From: G963677325 sp963810555
GTDB taxonomy: Bacteria > Bacteroidota > Bacteroidia > Bacteroidales > Prolixibacteraceae
Direction: 5' to 3'
Assembly: GCA_963810555.1 (NCBI GenBank)
Contig: CAWENX010000005.1
Location: 248,001-312,000 of the forward strand
DNA length: 64,000 nt
A program made the position numbers and the translations under genes. Below, in pieces: positions 42,230-52,131 of this stretch. The notes beneath the pieces are model-generated. The model made no database searches. It was not told where the DNA came from and was given only the letters and a program-made list of their open reading frames with translations. Within the stretch, counting starts at the first letter, position 1, and each line of letters opens with the position of its first letter.

Positions 42230-43642
42230 ATGAAAATATTGATATTTATTGCTTTTATTCCGACCGTTTTATTTATGAGTTCCTCATGCGGGGGCGGTGG
42301 AAAATCAGCAAAGAATGAAACCGACGCTTCAAAATCTGCATTTACAGGTGCAAAAGGAGAGGTGAAAATCATTGATCTCGATCCGGGACATTTTCATGCG
42401 GCACTGGTCCAAAAGGAGATGTATGATGAAATCAGTCCCGAGGCCTATGTTTATGCTCCCGACGGTCCGGATGTAAAAGAACATTTAAAATTAGTTGAGA
42501 GTTATAATAAAAGGGCAGAGAATCCGACTACATGGGCAGAGAAAGTCTATCTGGGACCGGATTATCTTGAAAAGATGCTTGCAGAAAAACCCGGAAATGT
42601 TGTTGTGATTGCAGGTAATAACAGATTAAAGACCGATTATATAAAAAAGTCGGTTGAGGCAGGTCTGAATGTTTTTGCTGATAAACCGATGGTTATATCA
42701 CCTGATAAATCAGGCGAACTTGAAGAAGCATTCCAAATTGCCAGGGAGAAGGGAGTGCTTATCTATGATATTATGACGGGACGTTTTGAAATTAACAACA
42801 TATTGCTCAAGGAAATATCACAATTGCCTGAAATTTTCGGTAAACTGCAAAACGGGACTCCTGAACAGCCAGCCATTGAAATGGGGAGTATTCATCATTA
42901 CTATAAAAGTGTATCGGGAAGCATACTTGTCCGTCCGGGATGGTATTACGATGTTGAACAACAAGGAGAAGGAATTGTTGATGTTACCACGCATATGGTT
43001 GATTTCATCCAGTGGGGATGTTTTCCGAACCAGGCTATTCAGAAGTCGGACATTGAAATGATTTCGGCAAAACGCTGGCCTACAGTGGTGAGCAAAGAAG
43101 ATTATAAAAGTGTTACTCAGTTGGATCAGTTTCCTGATTATCTGAAGAAAGATGTAAAAGGAGATAAACTGATGGTCTATGCCAATGGTGAAATGATTTA
43201 TAAAATCAAGGGGGTTGTAGCCAAATTATCCGTTGAGTGGAGAAATAAATCAATTGATGGTAAGGGAGATAAGGAGAAGGTAATCCTCAGGGGCACCAAC
43301 TCTACCCTTGAAATCCGTAATGGTGATTTCTATGTTATTGCCAATGAAAAAACTGATTTGGGATTGTTTGCCGGGAATCTTGAAAAAGCAATCACACAGG
43401 ACTTGCCTCAGGTCGGTATTACGATGGAGAAAGTGAATAACAATACCTGGAAAATAAATGTGCCGGATAAATATAAAGTTCCCCATGAGACAAACTTCAG
43501 CCAGGTCATGCAGGTCTATCTTGGATATTTAAGAGCAGGTAAAATGCCATCATCGGAAGTGACGAATATGATAACAAAATATTACACAACTATGAGCGCA
43601 CTCAGGCTTGCTAAAGAAAATAAACCAACAGATGCTAAATGA
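42230..43642 (+). CDS. Gfo/Idh/MocA-family oxidoreductase lipoprotein
   Basis: 470 residues. Signal MKILIFIAFIPTVLFMSSSC with lipidation cysteine C20, then GGGGKSAKNE spacer. The NAD-binding N-terminal domain begins at about residue 46 (GEVKIIDLDPGHFHAALVQK), with NVFADKPMVISPDKSGELEE as the E-K-P-like motif, followed by a C-terminal part containing MGSIHHYYKSVSGSILVRPG, the 'putative oxidoreductase C-terminal' domain of Bacteroidota. A secreted, membrane-anchored sugar oxidoreductase or glycosidase-type (NAD-using) enzyme is expected; the substrate is not known. It lies in a sugar-catabolism setting and overlaps the DedA gene by 4 bp. Confidence 0.85.
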   Translation: MKILIFIAFIPTVLFMSSSCGGGGKSAKNETDASKSAFTGAKGEVKIIDLDPGHFHAALVQKEMYDEISPEAYVYAPDGPDVKEHLKLVESYNKRAENPTTWAEKVYLGPDYLEKMLAEKPGNVVVIAGNNRLKTDYIKKSVEAGLNVFADKPMVISPDKSGELEEAFQIAREKGVLIYDIMTGRFEINNILLKEISQLPEIFGKLQNGTPEQPAIEMGSIHHYYKSVSGSILVRPGWYYDVEQQGEGIVDVTTHMVDFIQWGCFPNQAIQKSDIEMISAKRWPTVVSKEDYKSVTQLDQFPDYLKKDVKGDKLMVYANGEMIYKIKGVVAKLSVEWRNKSIDGKGDKEKVILRGTNSTLEIRNGDFYVIANEKTDLGLFAGNLEKAITQDLPQVGITMEKVNNNTWKINVPDKYKVPHETNFSQVMQVYLGYLRAGKMPSSEVTNMITKYYTTMSALRLAKENKPTDAK

Positions 43643-44277
43643 ATGAGGTAATTGAAATACTCTTACATACTGATGATGCAATAAAAGAAATTGTTGCCAG
43701 GAATATCTTCGAGGCATACATAGTCTTATTTCTGGTCATTTTTGCTGAAACAGGCTTTATTTTCTTTCCTTTTCTGCCGGGAGACGGTTTGTTGTTTTCA
43801 GCCGGAGTGATTGCAGCTTCCACTGAGTTGAGCATCATTTTTTTGGTGCCTGTTCTGATTATTGCAGCAATCACAGGGAATATTACAAATTATTCTGTTG
43901 GAAGGTTTTTCGGCAAAGGACTGGAACGAAGCAAAAACAGGTTTATTCAGAATCATCTGATGAAATATCTTATCCAGACAAGGTATTTTTACGATAAGCA
44001 CGGCGAAAAATCAATTATCATTGGCCGTTTTTTTCCTGTTATCAGAACCTACATCCCATTTTTTGCAGGACTTTCCGGATTTACATTTAAAAATTTCAGC
44101 TTTTCTACTATAGCAGGCGCTATGCTATGGGTGCCTTTATTTTCCCTTACCGGTTATTTTCTTGGTACAATACCCTGGGTTAAAGAAAATTACCTGGTTA
44201 TATTTGGCGGATTAATTATAATGACTTTAATTCCTTTGGTATACAATGCATTAAAACTTGCCTTCAGTAAAAGGTAA
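43639..44277 (+). CDS. DedA-family membrane protein (VTT domain)
   Basis: 212 residues. FAETGFIFFPFLPGDGLLFS at about 36-55 and the later GRFFPVIRTYIPFFAGLSGF are the two hallmark motifs of DedA proteins (E...PxPGd and F.R.xPxxRt). Several hydrophobic segments and a C-terminal helix (LVIFGGLIIMTLIPLVYNAL). Some members are undecaprenyl phosphate or phospholipid flippases/scramblases that recycle the carrier lipid for surface glycan synthesis. The start overlaps the stop of the oxidoreductase gene by 4 bp; the convergent GT2 stop is 2 bp away. Confidence 0.9.
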   Translation: MNEVIEILLHTDDAIKEIVARNIFEAYIVLFLVIFAETGFIFFPFLPGDGLLFSAGVIAASTELSIIFLVPVLIIAAITGNITNYSVGRFFGKGLERSKNRFIQNHLMKYLIQTRYFYDKHGEKSIIIGRFFPVIRTYIPFFAGLSGFTFKNFSFSTIAGAMLWVPLFSLTGYFLGTIPWVKENYLVIFGGLIIMTLIPLVYNALKLAFSKR

Positions 44278-44279
44278 AG

Positions 44280-45300
44280 CTAATTATAGTTCACAGATCG
44301 CGGGCTTAACCATTTCCGTTTCAGCGCAGCATTGATATAATATTTGAGGAGTAACAACCAGGTAAAAGAACTAATCCTCAAGCTTTTTATAAAGAAAAAA
44401 AACAAGCCCAAAAAAGCTGGTATAAATCCGGTTATCAGGTTATTTATTATTAAAAAACTTTGCATGTGAATTGCTTTTAATCCTGCTTCATGCTTTGCAA
44501 TATATACATGCCTCGAAATGTTTACCTCACATTTTGTCAGTGTGGATATCCGAATATTTTTCCGTGATGCTCCACCGTGGTTGTGCTCAATTGAGACGTC
44601 CGTTAATAAAAGGATTTCTCCTCCTTTATCCCTTGACCTCCTGCACAGATCAACATCCTCAAAATACATCCAGAAATCATCATCCCAGCCTCCCAATGCA
44701 ATAAAACTTCTCTTTTTAATCATGACTACAGAACCTGAAATCCAGTCAGGAGTAATAAAACCATCTTTAGGAACTAACTGGTTATTATTTAGGGAAAAGA
44801 ATCGTTTTAAGGCTCGCATCCATCCTGTCAGTGTCGCCGGGGTTAAGAATTCCCCGTAGGGTTTCTCCTCGCGGCCATTTTCTCTGACCTGTCGACAGGA
44901 TACGATAGAATAATCCCTTCTTTCCCGCAACACATTCTTCATCCTAATCAATGCTGATTCATTGGCAATTGTATCCGGATTAAGGAAAAGCAGGTATTCC
45001 CCTTCGGCTTTGGCTGCCCCAAGATTACACCCGTTGGCAAATCCATAATTTCCGCTGTTCAGGATAAAAGTAAACTGAGGATAAGAGGATTGGAATTCTC
45101 CGAACATCCCGTCGTCTGAAAAATTATCAACAATTATTACTTCAAAGGTAAGGTGATTTTGGGGAATAGCTGAAAGAGAATCGAGACATGCGCCGAAGAC
45201 TTTCCCAACTTCTGAAATTGACAATTATAACCGATAATTCGGGCACGTTTTCCGGTAATTTATAGTGAGTATCAAAAATACTATTTTCAAATGAATACAA
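44280..45300 (-). CDS. Rhamnosyltransferase-like GT2 protein, N-terminus frameshifted
   Basis: The intact frame 44280-45224 gives 314 residues from VFGACLDSLSAIPQNHLTFE onward, with IIVDNFSDDGM, FLNPDTIANESA (metal site DT region), WISGSVVMIKKRSFIALGGW and DFWMYFEDVDLCRRSRDKGG, the pattern of WbbL-type rhamnosyltransferases. The normal start KLPENVPELSVIIVNFRSWE is in another frame at about 45205-45273, so a single indel lies in the GGGAAA run near 45208. The true start is not certain: the last open start in that frame is a TTG at 45298-45300. Convergent with the DedA gene and divergent from apbE. Confidence 0.8.
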
Positions 45301-45358
45301 CCGACCCACAAATTCATACAAAGGCTTAATTTTGTAAGATTGTCTAAAATAATTCTGA

Positions 45359-46300
45359 ATGCGTAAGAGTTACGTCCATAATGAAGGTCCGATTTACAGC
45401 ACTTCCTATCATATTGTATACGAAAGTCCGTTAGGTATTGACTTTTCCGATGAGATTAAAAAAAAGATGATACAACTTGATTATTCTCTTTCAATCTTTA
45501 ATCCGGAAAGTACAATCTCAAAAATTAACAGGAATCTTGATTTTAAAGTCGACAGGCTTTTTAAGAAATGCTTTAAGAAAGGGAAAAAGATATCAAAACT
45601 AACGGGCGGTGCTTTTGATATGACTGTTGCACCGCTTGTAAATGCCTGGGGATTTGGATTTAAAAATAAGGAAACCATAACTCCTGAATTGATCCAAAAT
45701 CTGTTGGGCAAGGTTGGTTATCAAAAGGTAAAGTTATCATGGAACAGAATTATTAAAAAGAATCCTGATATTATGCTTGATGCCTCTGCAATAGCAAAAG
45801 GTCTAGCCGTTGATCTTGTAGCAAGATATCTCAGATTCCACGGATGCAGGAACTATATGGTTGAAATCGGAGGGGAAGTTTCAGCAAGGGGTGTAAATCA
45901 GCACAACAGGATATGGCGTGTAGGCATCACCAAACCTACTGAGGATAATCCCTATCTGGATCAGAATTTACAGGATGTGGTGGCCCTTTCCGGAAAAGCG
46001 CTGGCAACCTCGGGTAATTATCGTAACTATTATACAGAAGGGGATAAAAAGTATGCTCACACCATTGACCCCAAAACAGGTTATCCTGTTGAACATACTC
46101 TTCTCAGTGCGACCGTTCTTGCAAATGACTGTATGACTGCCGATGGCTATGCCACTGCATTTCTTGTTCTCGGTGTGGAGAAATCAATGGAGATTATTAA
46201 CAAAACCCGCGGACTGGAAGCCTATCTGATTTACAGCGGTGATCAGGGTGAGTACAAAGTGGCCTGTTCCAAAGGATTTGAGAAATATCTCACTGACTGA
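45359..46300 (+). CDS. apbE: FAD:protein FMN transferase (ApbE)
   Basis: 313 residues. GPIYSTSYHIVYESPL, then FNPESTISKIN, LTGGAFDMTVAPLVNAWGFG, MLDASAIAKGLAVDLVARYL, CRNYMVEIGGEVSARGVNQH, LATSGNYRNYY and AHTIDPKTGYPVEHTLLSAT with MTADGYATAF are the ApbE motifs including the metal-site T and D residues. It attaches FMN to threonine of partner proteins such as Na+-translocating NADH:quinone reductase or RNF subunits, normally outside the inner membrane. Here the Met comes directly before the first conserved strand, with no signal or lipobox, so the leader is missing or the true start is not found. An A/T-rich TAATTTTG at 45327-45334 may be its -7 box. Confidence 0.92.
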   Translation: MRKSYVHNEGPIYSTSYHIVYESPLGIDFSDEIKKKMIQLDYSLSIFNPESTISKINRNLDFKVDRLFKKCFKKGKKISKLTGGAFDMTVAPLVNAWGFGFKNKETITPELIQNLLGKVGYQKVKLSWNRIIKKNPDIMLDASAIAKGLAVDLVARYLRFHGCRNYMVEIGGEVSARGVNQHNRIWRVGITKPTEDNPYLDQNLQDVVALSGKALATSGNYRNYYTEGDKKYAHTIDPKTGYPVEHTLLSATVLANDCMTADGYATAFLVLGVEKSMEIINKTRGLEAYLIYSGDQGEYKVACSKGFEKYLTD

Positions 46301-46305
46301 ATCTT

Positions 46306-46338
46306 CAATAGTCATTGAATAGTCAGTCAATTGTCATT
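46306..46338. repeat. GTCATT-type 11-bp array between convergent apbE and xylE
   Basis: Three units, CAATAGTCATT, GAATAGTCAGT and CAATTGTCATT, at 46306, 46317 and 46328, followed by weaker TCATAAAATAG and ATCACTGATC repeats to about 46435. Same unit type as at 53512-53577 and 54604-54625. Confidence 0.6.
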
Positions 46339-46423
46339 AGCCTTCAACGTCATAAAATAGTCAGTGTTCGTTGTTTGCCGTTTACTATTCACCTTTAACT
46401 GATTACTTATCACTGATCGCCGA

Positions 46424-48092
46424 TCACTGATCACTCTTCTTCCTGATCCACAGTTCTTCCATCTCTTCCAAGGTCTTGCCTTTGGTTTCAGGAACAAATC
46501 TCCACATAAACCATGCCGCTATGATTCCCATCACTCCGTAAATCCAGTATGCAAAGCCGTGATTGAAAAGGCCTGTAAGCCACACATTGTCATTCATGAT
46601 CGGGAATGTCCATGAAATAATAAGGTTCGCTATCCATTGTGCGGCCACTGCAATTGACATAGCCCCACGGATACTGTTAGGGAATATTTCTGAAAGCAAC
46701 ACCCAGACTACCGGTCCCCAACTCATGGCAAATCCCGCTGTGTAGAGAAGCATAAATATCAAAGCGAGCAATCCCTCTTTATGGAAGGTAAAAGATAATC
46801 CCAGGCTGATCATGCTTACCGCCATAACCAAAGCACCAATGATCATCAGCGGCTTGCGCCCGAATTTGTCTACTGTATAGATGGCAAGAACAGTAAACAG
46901 CATGTTAATAGCCCCTACAATAATTGTCTGCAATAGAGAAGAGTCCGTGCTGGCGCCCATATTCCTGAAAATATTGGCTGCATAATACAGAACTACATTT
47001 ATACCCACAAACTGCTGAAAGACAGATAACATGATCCCGATAAATATGACAAAGAAACCATAACGAAAGCCAGGGAACACTTTTTTCATGCAGAGTATCT
47101 TTAATTTCTCCAAGAATAGCTTCAGCAGTATCTTTCCCTGAAATCCTTTTAAGCAGGCCAAGCGCTTTTTCATCCTGTCCGCGCATCACGAGGAATCTTG
47201 GCGTCTCAGGAACAAAAACCAGCAGGACCAAAAATATAACAGAAGGAATTACTCCTGAGAAGAACATCCAACGCCACCCCTGAGTAATCAGCCATTCTTC
47301 ATTACCGCTTTTTGCAATGAAATAATTGACAAAATAGATTACCAGCATTCCGAATATGATTGCAAACTGGTTCCACGAGACCAGCTTGCCGCGAATTTTA
47401 GCCGGAGCTATTTCAGCAATATACATGGGAGAGAGCATGGAAGCAAGCCCGACTCCTATCCCGCCTATAATACGGTAAATAACAAATGAATAAACATCAA
47501 GTGTTCCGAACACATTAAAAAATTCAGGATTCCAGGCGCCAATTGCTGAAACGGTAAATGCAATGGCCGCCATGATCAACCCTTTTCTCCGGCCAAACGA
47601 TTTTGATATAAATCCTGCCGATGCCCCACCGATGATACATCCGATCAGTGCACTCGAAATAACAAATCCCTTCACCGAATCGGCAATCCCTTTCAAACCC
47701 TCCGTGTCTCCTGCAACAGGCATCTTCTGGCTGTTATAGAAGATAACAAAGATCGTAAGAAGAACCAATATGAGCCCGCTGACAATCCCGCCTTTTTTTG
47801 ATCCTAAAAGCCGGATTATCTGTCCCGATATGACCAGCGCGACAATATAAAGAACTACTGTCACCAATATCCTGTATTGTCCGATCAGGGAAACGGCGTA
47901 GGCATAAAACTCAGGATTCAGAGCCTTTGAAATAAAAAATTCAACAAGCGACTTCTCAGCGCCGTTCACCACAGCGGTATCATATCCAAACAACAATCCC
48001 CCGAGAGTCGCCACAAGGGTCAGCATCATGATATAACGGGGATTGCCTTTCGCCTGAACGGATGAAGAGGTTTTTGAAGAAGTATCAATCAT
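46424..48092 (-). CDS. xylE: Sugar porter MFS transporter (D-xylose:H+ symporter type), one frameshift
   Basis: About 555 codons. N-terminal part starts at 48092: VATLGGLLFGYDTAVVNGAE, then FGRRKGLIMAAIAFTVSAIG, IIGGIGVGLASMLSPMYIAE with PAKIRGKLVSWNQFAIIFGM and FVPETPRFLVMRGQDEKALG, all sugar-porter motifs. A frameshift lies at the T6 run near 47081-47089; after it VFPGFRYGFFVIFIGIMLSV, VDKFGRKPLMIIGALVMAVS and RFVPETKGKTLEEMEELW complete the protein. The conserved residues match on both sides, so a sequencing indel is likely. It takes up a pentose, probably xylose, across the inner membrane and is the last gene of the xyl cluster (xylB, xylA, xylE). Confidence 0.88.
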
Positions 48093-48173
48093 TAATCAAG
48101 AATTAAGAATTAAAAATTAAGAATAAAAAGAAGTTTCAATGTTTAACTTTTCCACCATTTCACTTTTCCACTT

Positions 48174-49503
48174 TTAAATAAAATAATTGATCATTTGTTC
48201 GAAGGCCTCCTGTTTCCCGCTGATCTGTTTCGGTTCACCGGCTTCAAGGGCTATCTGCCTAAGGTCTTCAAAGGTGAGTTTTGATGCTTCAAAATCAGCG
48301 CCTTTTCCGCTGTCATATGAGCTGTATCTTTCTTTCCTCAGCTTCAGGTAATCCGACTCTTTAAGCAATTTATCTGCAATAACCAGTGCACGGGCAAAAA
48401 CATCCATTCCTGAAACATGGGCAATAAAGATATCTTCCAGATCAGTTGAATTACGCCGTGTCTTGGCATCAAAATTGATCCCTCCGTTAACAAAACCTCC
48501 TGCCTGTATAATTTCCATCATCGCTTCCGTGACTTCGTAGATATTGGTCGGAAATTCGTCGGTATCCCATCCGTTTTGATAATCGCCTTTATTGGCATCA
48601 ATTGATCCAAGCAGTCCCGGCATCGGCAGCCATCGCGTAATTCATGAGCGAAAGTATGGCCTGCCAGAGTCGCATGGTTGACTTCAATATTCATTTTGAA
48701 ATCCTTTTCAAGTCCATATTGCGTCAAGAAACCCAATTACTGTTTGCGTATCAAAATCATACTGATGCTTGGTTGGTTCCATTGGTTTGGGCTCTATCAG
48801 GAAAGTTCCTTTAAAACCCTGTTTACGTGCCATAATCACGGGCCATCTGAAGGAAACGCCCAAGGTGATCCAATTCGCGTTTGGTATCAGTGTTGTGAAG
48901 GCTCATATAACCTTCGCGCCCACCCCAGAATACATAATTTGTTCCGCCCAGTGCAATTGTGGCATCAATGGCATTTTTAATCTGAACGGCTGCATTTGTC
49001 AGAACAGTAAAGTCAGGATTGGTTGAAGCGCCGTTCATATAACGGGGATTGGAGAACACATTGGCAGTTCCCCACAGCAATTTCACTCCGCGTTGCTTCC
49101 TGCTTCTGTTTCATGACAGGGACTATCTGCTCCATCCGCTTTTCAATCTCAAAGACCGTATTCCATCACCCACGATATCAGTATCGTGAAAACAATAAAA
49201 GGGAGCGCCAATTTTGGTAATAAATTCAAAGGCAGCATCCAGCTTGTTTTTAGCTGCATCCATTGGATCGGATGCCCGTTCCATGGAAAAGTTTTTGTTC
49301 CCGGACCAAAAGGATCGCCGCCTTCGCCGCAGAAAGTGTGCCAGTAAGCACGGCAAAACGCAAGTGTTCTTTCATGGTTTTTCCTGCTACCAGCTGATTT
49401 CGTCGTACCATTTAAAAGCCAGTGGATTTCTTGATTCCTTACCTTCAAATCTGATTTTTCCTATCCCCGGAAAATATTCCCTGTTTCCAATAAATGCATC
49501 CAT
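48174..49503 (-). pseudogene. xylA: Xylose isomerase, at least five frameshifts
   Basis: The span gives about 443 codons, the family length. From the ATG at 49503: DAFIGNREYFPGIGKIRFEG, then FCRAYWHTFCGEGGDPFGPG, DPMDAAKNKLDAAFEFITKI with GAPFYCFHDTDI (catalytic H and D), LTNAAVQIKNAIDATIALGG, NYVFWGGREGY, FKMNIEVNHATLAGHTFAHE and GGINFDAKTRRNSTDLEDIF are all present, but in several different frames. Breaks are near 49390, 49330, 49160, 49090, 48830 and 48620. Key residues are all kept, so this looks like an error-rich stretch of sequence rather than a dead gene. Converts D-xylose to D-xylulose with two divalent metals. Confidence 0.88.
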
Positions 49504-49584
49504 GCAAATGAATTATAATGAATTAATGATTTTAAAATATTAATGACAATAATAACGATTTAATCAATTATGCCTGTTTAATGT

Positions 49585-51068
49585 TCAAAGAAATCTCCTG
49601 AGATTCTGTTCCCACACCAACCATGCTTCTTCAATCTTTTGTTTTTCAGCAGGATCAGGATCAACTGTGCCAATCTTCCTTAATCCAGAGAAAGCCTCTG
49701 CAAATGATTTATAATAACCTGCCCCGACTCCTGCTCCTCGCGCCGCTCCTGCCGAGCCGTCCGTATTGTACAATTCAATTGTGACTCCCGAAACGGTGGC
49801 AAGGGTTTCACGAAAATTGGGCTCAGAAACATGTTTGACTTACCTGCCCTGATCACTTTCGGATCGATTCCCGTACTCTTAAGAATTTCCATACCGTATC
49901 TAAACGAGAATACGATACCCTCCTGCGCTGCCCTTAAAAGATGGGCCTGGCTGTGAATGTTAAAGTTAAGGCCGCAGATCTGTGACCCGATATCGCGGTT
50001 GCCCAGCATGCGTTCAGCGCCGTTCCCGAACGGGAGAATTGAGACGCCTTCAGTGCCTGCAGGAATCTGCGCAGCGATTTCATTCATTTCTTCGTAAGAG
50101 ATATATTCGTTCCCTATATATTTTTTCAGCCATGAATTAAGAATGCCGGTACCATTGATGCAGAGAAGGACACCGAGACGGTTAAGCTCGCTGGAATGGT
50201 TTACATGAGCAAATGTATTGACTCTTGAAAGGGGATCATAAGCCACTTCACCGCTGACACCATACACAACGCCGGAAGTACCGGCTGTGGCAGCTATTTC
50301 GCCGGGATTAAGGACATTGAGTGACAGGGCATTGTTAGGCTGATCACCGGCGCGGTATGTAACAGGTGTGCCGGGATTCAGACCCAATTCTTCTGCTGCG
50401 ACTGAAGCAATGTTCCCTGTATTCCAAAGGTATCCGTCACTTCAGGTATCAATTCGTCAGAAAAACCATAATAATCCATAACCAACCGGGAGAGCTCATT
50501 TTTCCTGAAATCCCAGAATATCCCTTCGGAGAGGCCCGAAACAGTAGTACGGATCTCTCCCGTTAGCTTCATGGCAATATAGTCTCCCGGAAGCATTGAT
50601 TTTGTCTATCCTTTCATAAAGTTTTGGTTCATTCTCCTTCACCCACTTCAGTTTGGAGGCGGTGAAATTGCCTGGTGAATTAAGCAAAGAAGAGAGGCAT
50701 TTCTCCTCTCCTATTTTCCGAAAGGCTTTAGCGCCGATTTCGGCTGCCCGGCTGTCACACCAGATGATGGAAGGGCGGAGAGTCTTTTTATCTTTATCAA
50801 CGAGTACAAGCCCGTGCATCTGGTAGGATATCCCGATAGCGCCAATATGCGATGATTTAATGCCTGATTGTGATAGCACCTGGCGGATGGCCATTTTGAG
50901 GCTTTCCCACCAAATTCCGGGATCCTGTTCTGCCCAGCCGGGGTTTCGGGCAATGATGACCATCTCGTTTTTGGGGTAGAACGATGAGCCTGCAACTTCG
51001 CCGGTTTCTCCATTCAAAAGAGAAACTTTGACGGAGGAGCTCCCTATATCAATTCCAAGAAGGTACAT
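49585..51068 (-). pseudogene. xylB: Xylulokinase (FGGY), at least three frameshifts
   Basis: Span of about 494 codons, the family size. MYLLGIDIGSSSVKVSLLNG at 51068, WAEQDPGIWWESLKMAIRQV, IGAIGISYQMHGLVLVDKDK, then a shift near 50590 to MLPGDYIAMKLTGEIRTTVS, a shift near 50385 to GTPVTYRAGDQPNNALSLNV and GEIAATAGTSGVVYGVSGEV, then a shift near 49790 to YNTDGSAGAARGAGVGAGYY. The conserved FGGY ATP-binding (GTSGVV) and substrate residues remain. It phosphorylates xylulose and is first in the minus-strand xyl unit; a TACATTTG box lies at 51143-51150. The same error pattern as xylA. Confidence 0.88.
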
Positions 51069-51142
51069 ATTGATCAGTTTAGGGCGTTTTGAATTCCTGA
51101 CATTTGGTTTTATCCTTTATTATCAGGGATAGTTTTAAGGTT

Positions 51143-51150
51143 CAAATGTA
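51143..51150 (-). promoter_or_regulatory. Candidate -7 element upstream of xylB
   Basis: TACATTTG on the minus strand, 75 bp before the xylB ATG, fits the TAnnTTTG element. No clear -33 TTTG was found at the right distance, so it is tentative. Confidence 0.35.
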
Positions 51151-51330
51151 ATTAAAATTGAAAGAATAGTTCACCAGGGTTGCAATAAATCAAAGATTCT
51201 AAAAGTCTGTGCAAGAATTTTCATTGCACAAACGTTACTAACAAGCGATCTGCTTTTAACCCACCCAAAAGTTAATATTTAAAGGTGCAAAATCGTCCAT
51301 CCAACAAGAGGCCAGGTGCTTGTTTTCACC

Positions 51331-51440
51331 GTATCATCTTCAAATCATAAACAAATCATAATTGTAATTTAAACGTAGTTTAATCGTATTTATACGCGTG
51401 AGATACGCACAAGGTACGTACAAGATACGCATAAGGTATG
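51331..51440. repeat. Ten-unit 11-bp-period array upstream of xylB
   Basis: Ten consecutive 11-bp units run from 51331 to 51440. They change gradually: ATCAT-type units (51331, 51342, 51353), then GTAATTTAAAC-like units (51364, 51375, 51386), then AGATACG/AGGTACG-type units (51397, 51408, 51419, 51430). The rest of the 836-bp gap (51069-51904) contains no gene I can support; some short open frames on both strands have no family likeness. Confidence 0.65.
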
Positions 51441-51904
51441 ACGAAGGCAGCATGATGGTGTGGATTTGGTAAGGTTCTGATTAAGGCTTTCAGTCATTCA
51501 AATTGGTAAGATAATTGTTTCAGAGTTTCAGGGTTTGAAGGTTTCGCCATTCCGGAGTTTTGGTTTCGGATTTGATCGGAGGGATTTAGGAACAGGATGA
51601 TTTAGCTGTAAAACTTTGGCAGGAAGAAACTGCCGATCAAAAATGATACAGACGGTAGACTAAAGGCTTTAAGGGGAAGGAATATAACGTAAACAGCTTG
51701 TTCCAAAGCTTCGAAATTAATCGCTTCACACTATTAAATGATCTAAAGCATCGAGGTTAAGAAGAGATGAAACGAAGAATAAAATAAAGATATTTGACGG
51801 GGATGAAAATGATTTATGTAGTTTCTGTATTTTTGAATAAAACTATAAAGTTCAGAGAGGATCAGCGCTTTGTTCGTGCTCAGCATACAACGATCCATTC
51901 GCTC

Positions 51905-52114
51905 TTATGGTTTGATGCTGATCCGCTTTCCTGCTGTTTCAATCACATCACCTGCACGGAGCTTGGCTCTTTTACGATATTCCACTTCCCCGTTACGTTT
52001 CACCTCCCCGTTTTCGACCATTAATTTTGCCTGGCCTCCCGATGAGGCGATCCTGAGCAGTTTGAGCAGTTTGATCAGCTCTATGTATTCTGTTCCTTTT
52101 AAAGAGTATTCCAT
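51905..52114 (-). CDS. S4-domain RNA-binding protein (YbcJ-like)
   Basis: 69 residues, nearly all one S4 domain: IELIKLLKLLRIASSGGQAK, LMVENGEVKRNGEVEYRKRA and KLRAGDVIETAGKRI. These small proteins bind RNA, probably ribosomal, and are widespread housekeeping genes. The downstream side is the long repeat-bearing gap; the YjbR gene is 17 bp upstream in the same direction, so they may share a transcript. Confidence 0.88.
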   Translation of the reverse strand: MEYSLKGTEYIELIKLLKLLRIASSGGQAKLMVENGEVKRNGEVEYRKRAKLRAGDVIETAGKRISIKP

Positions 52115-52131
52115 TAAGTTCAGAATTAAGG

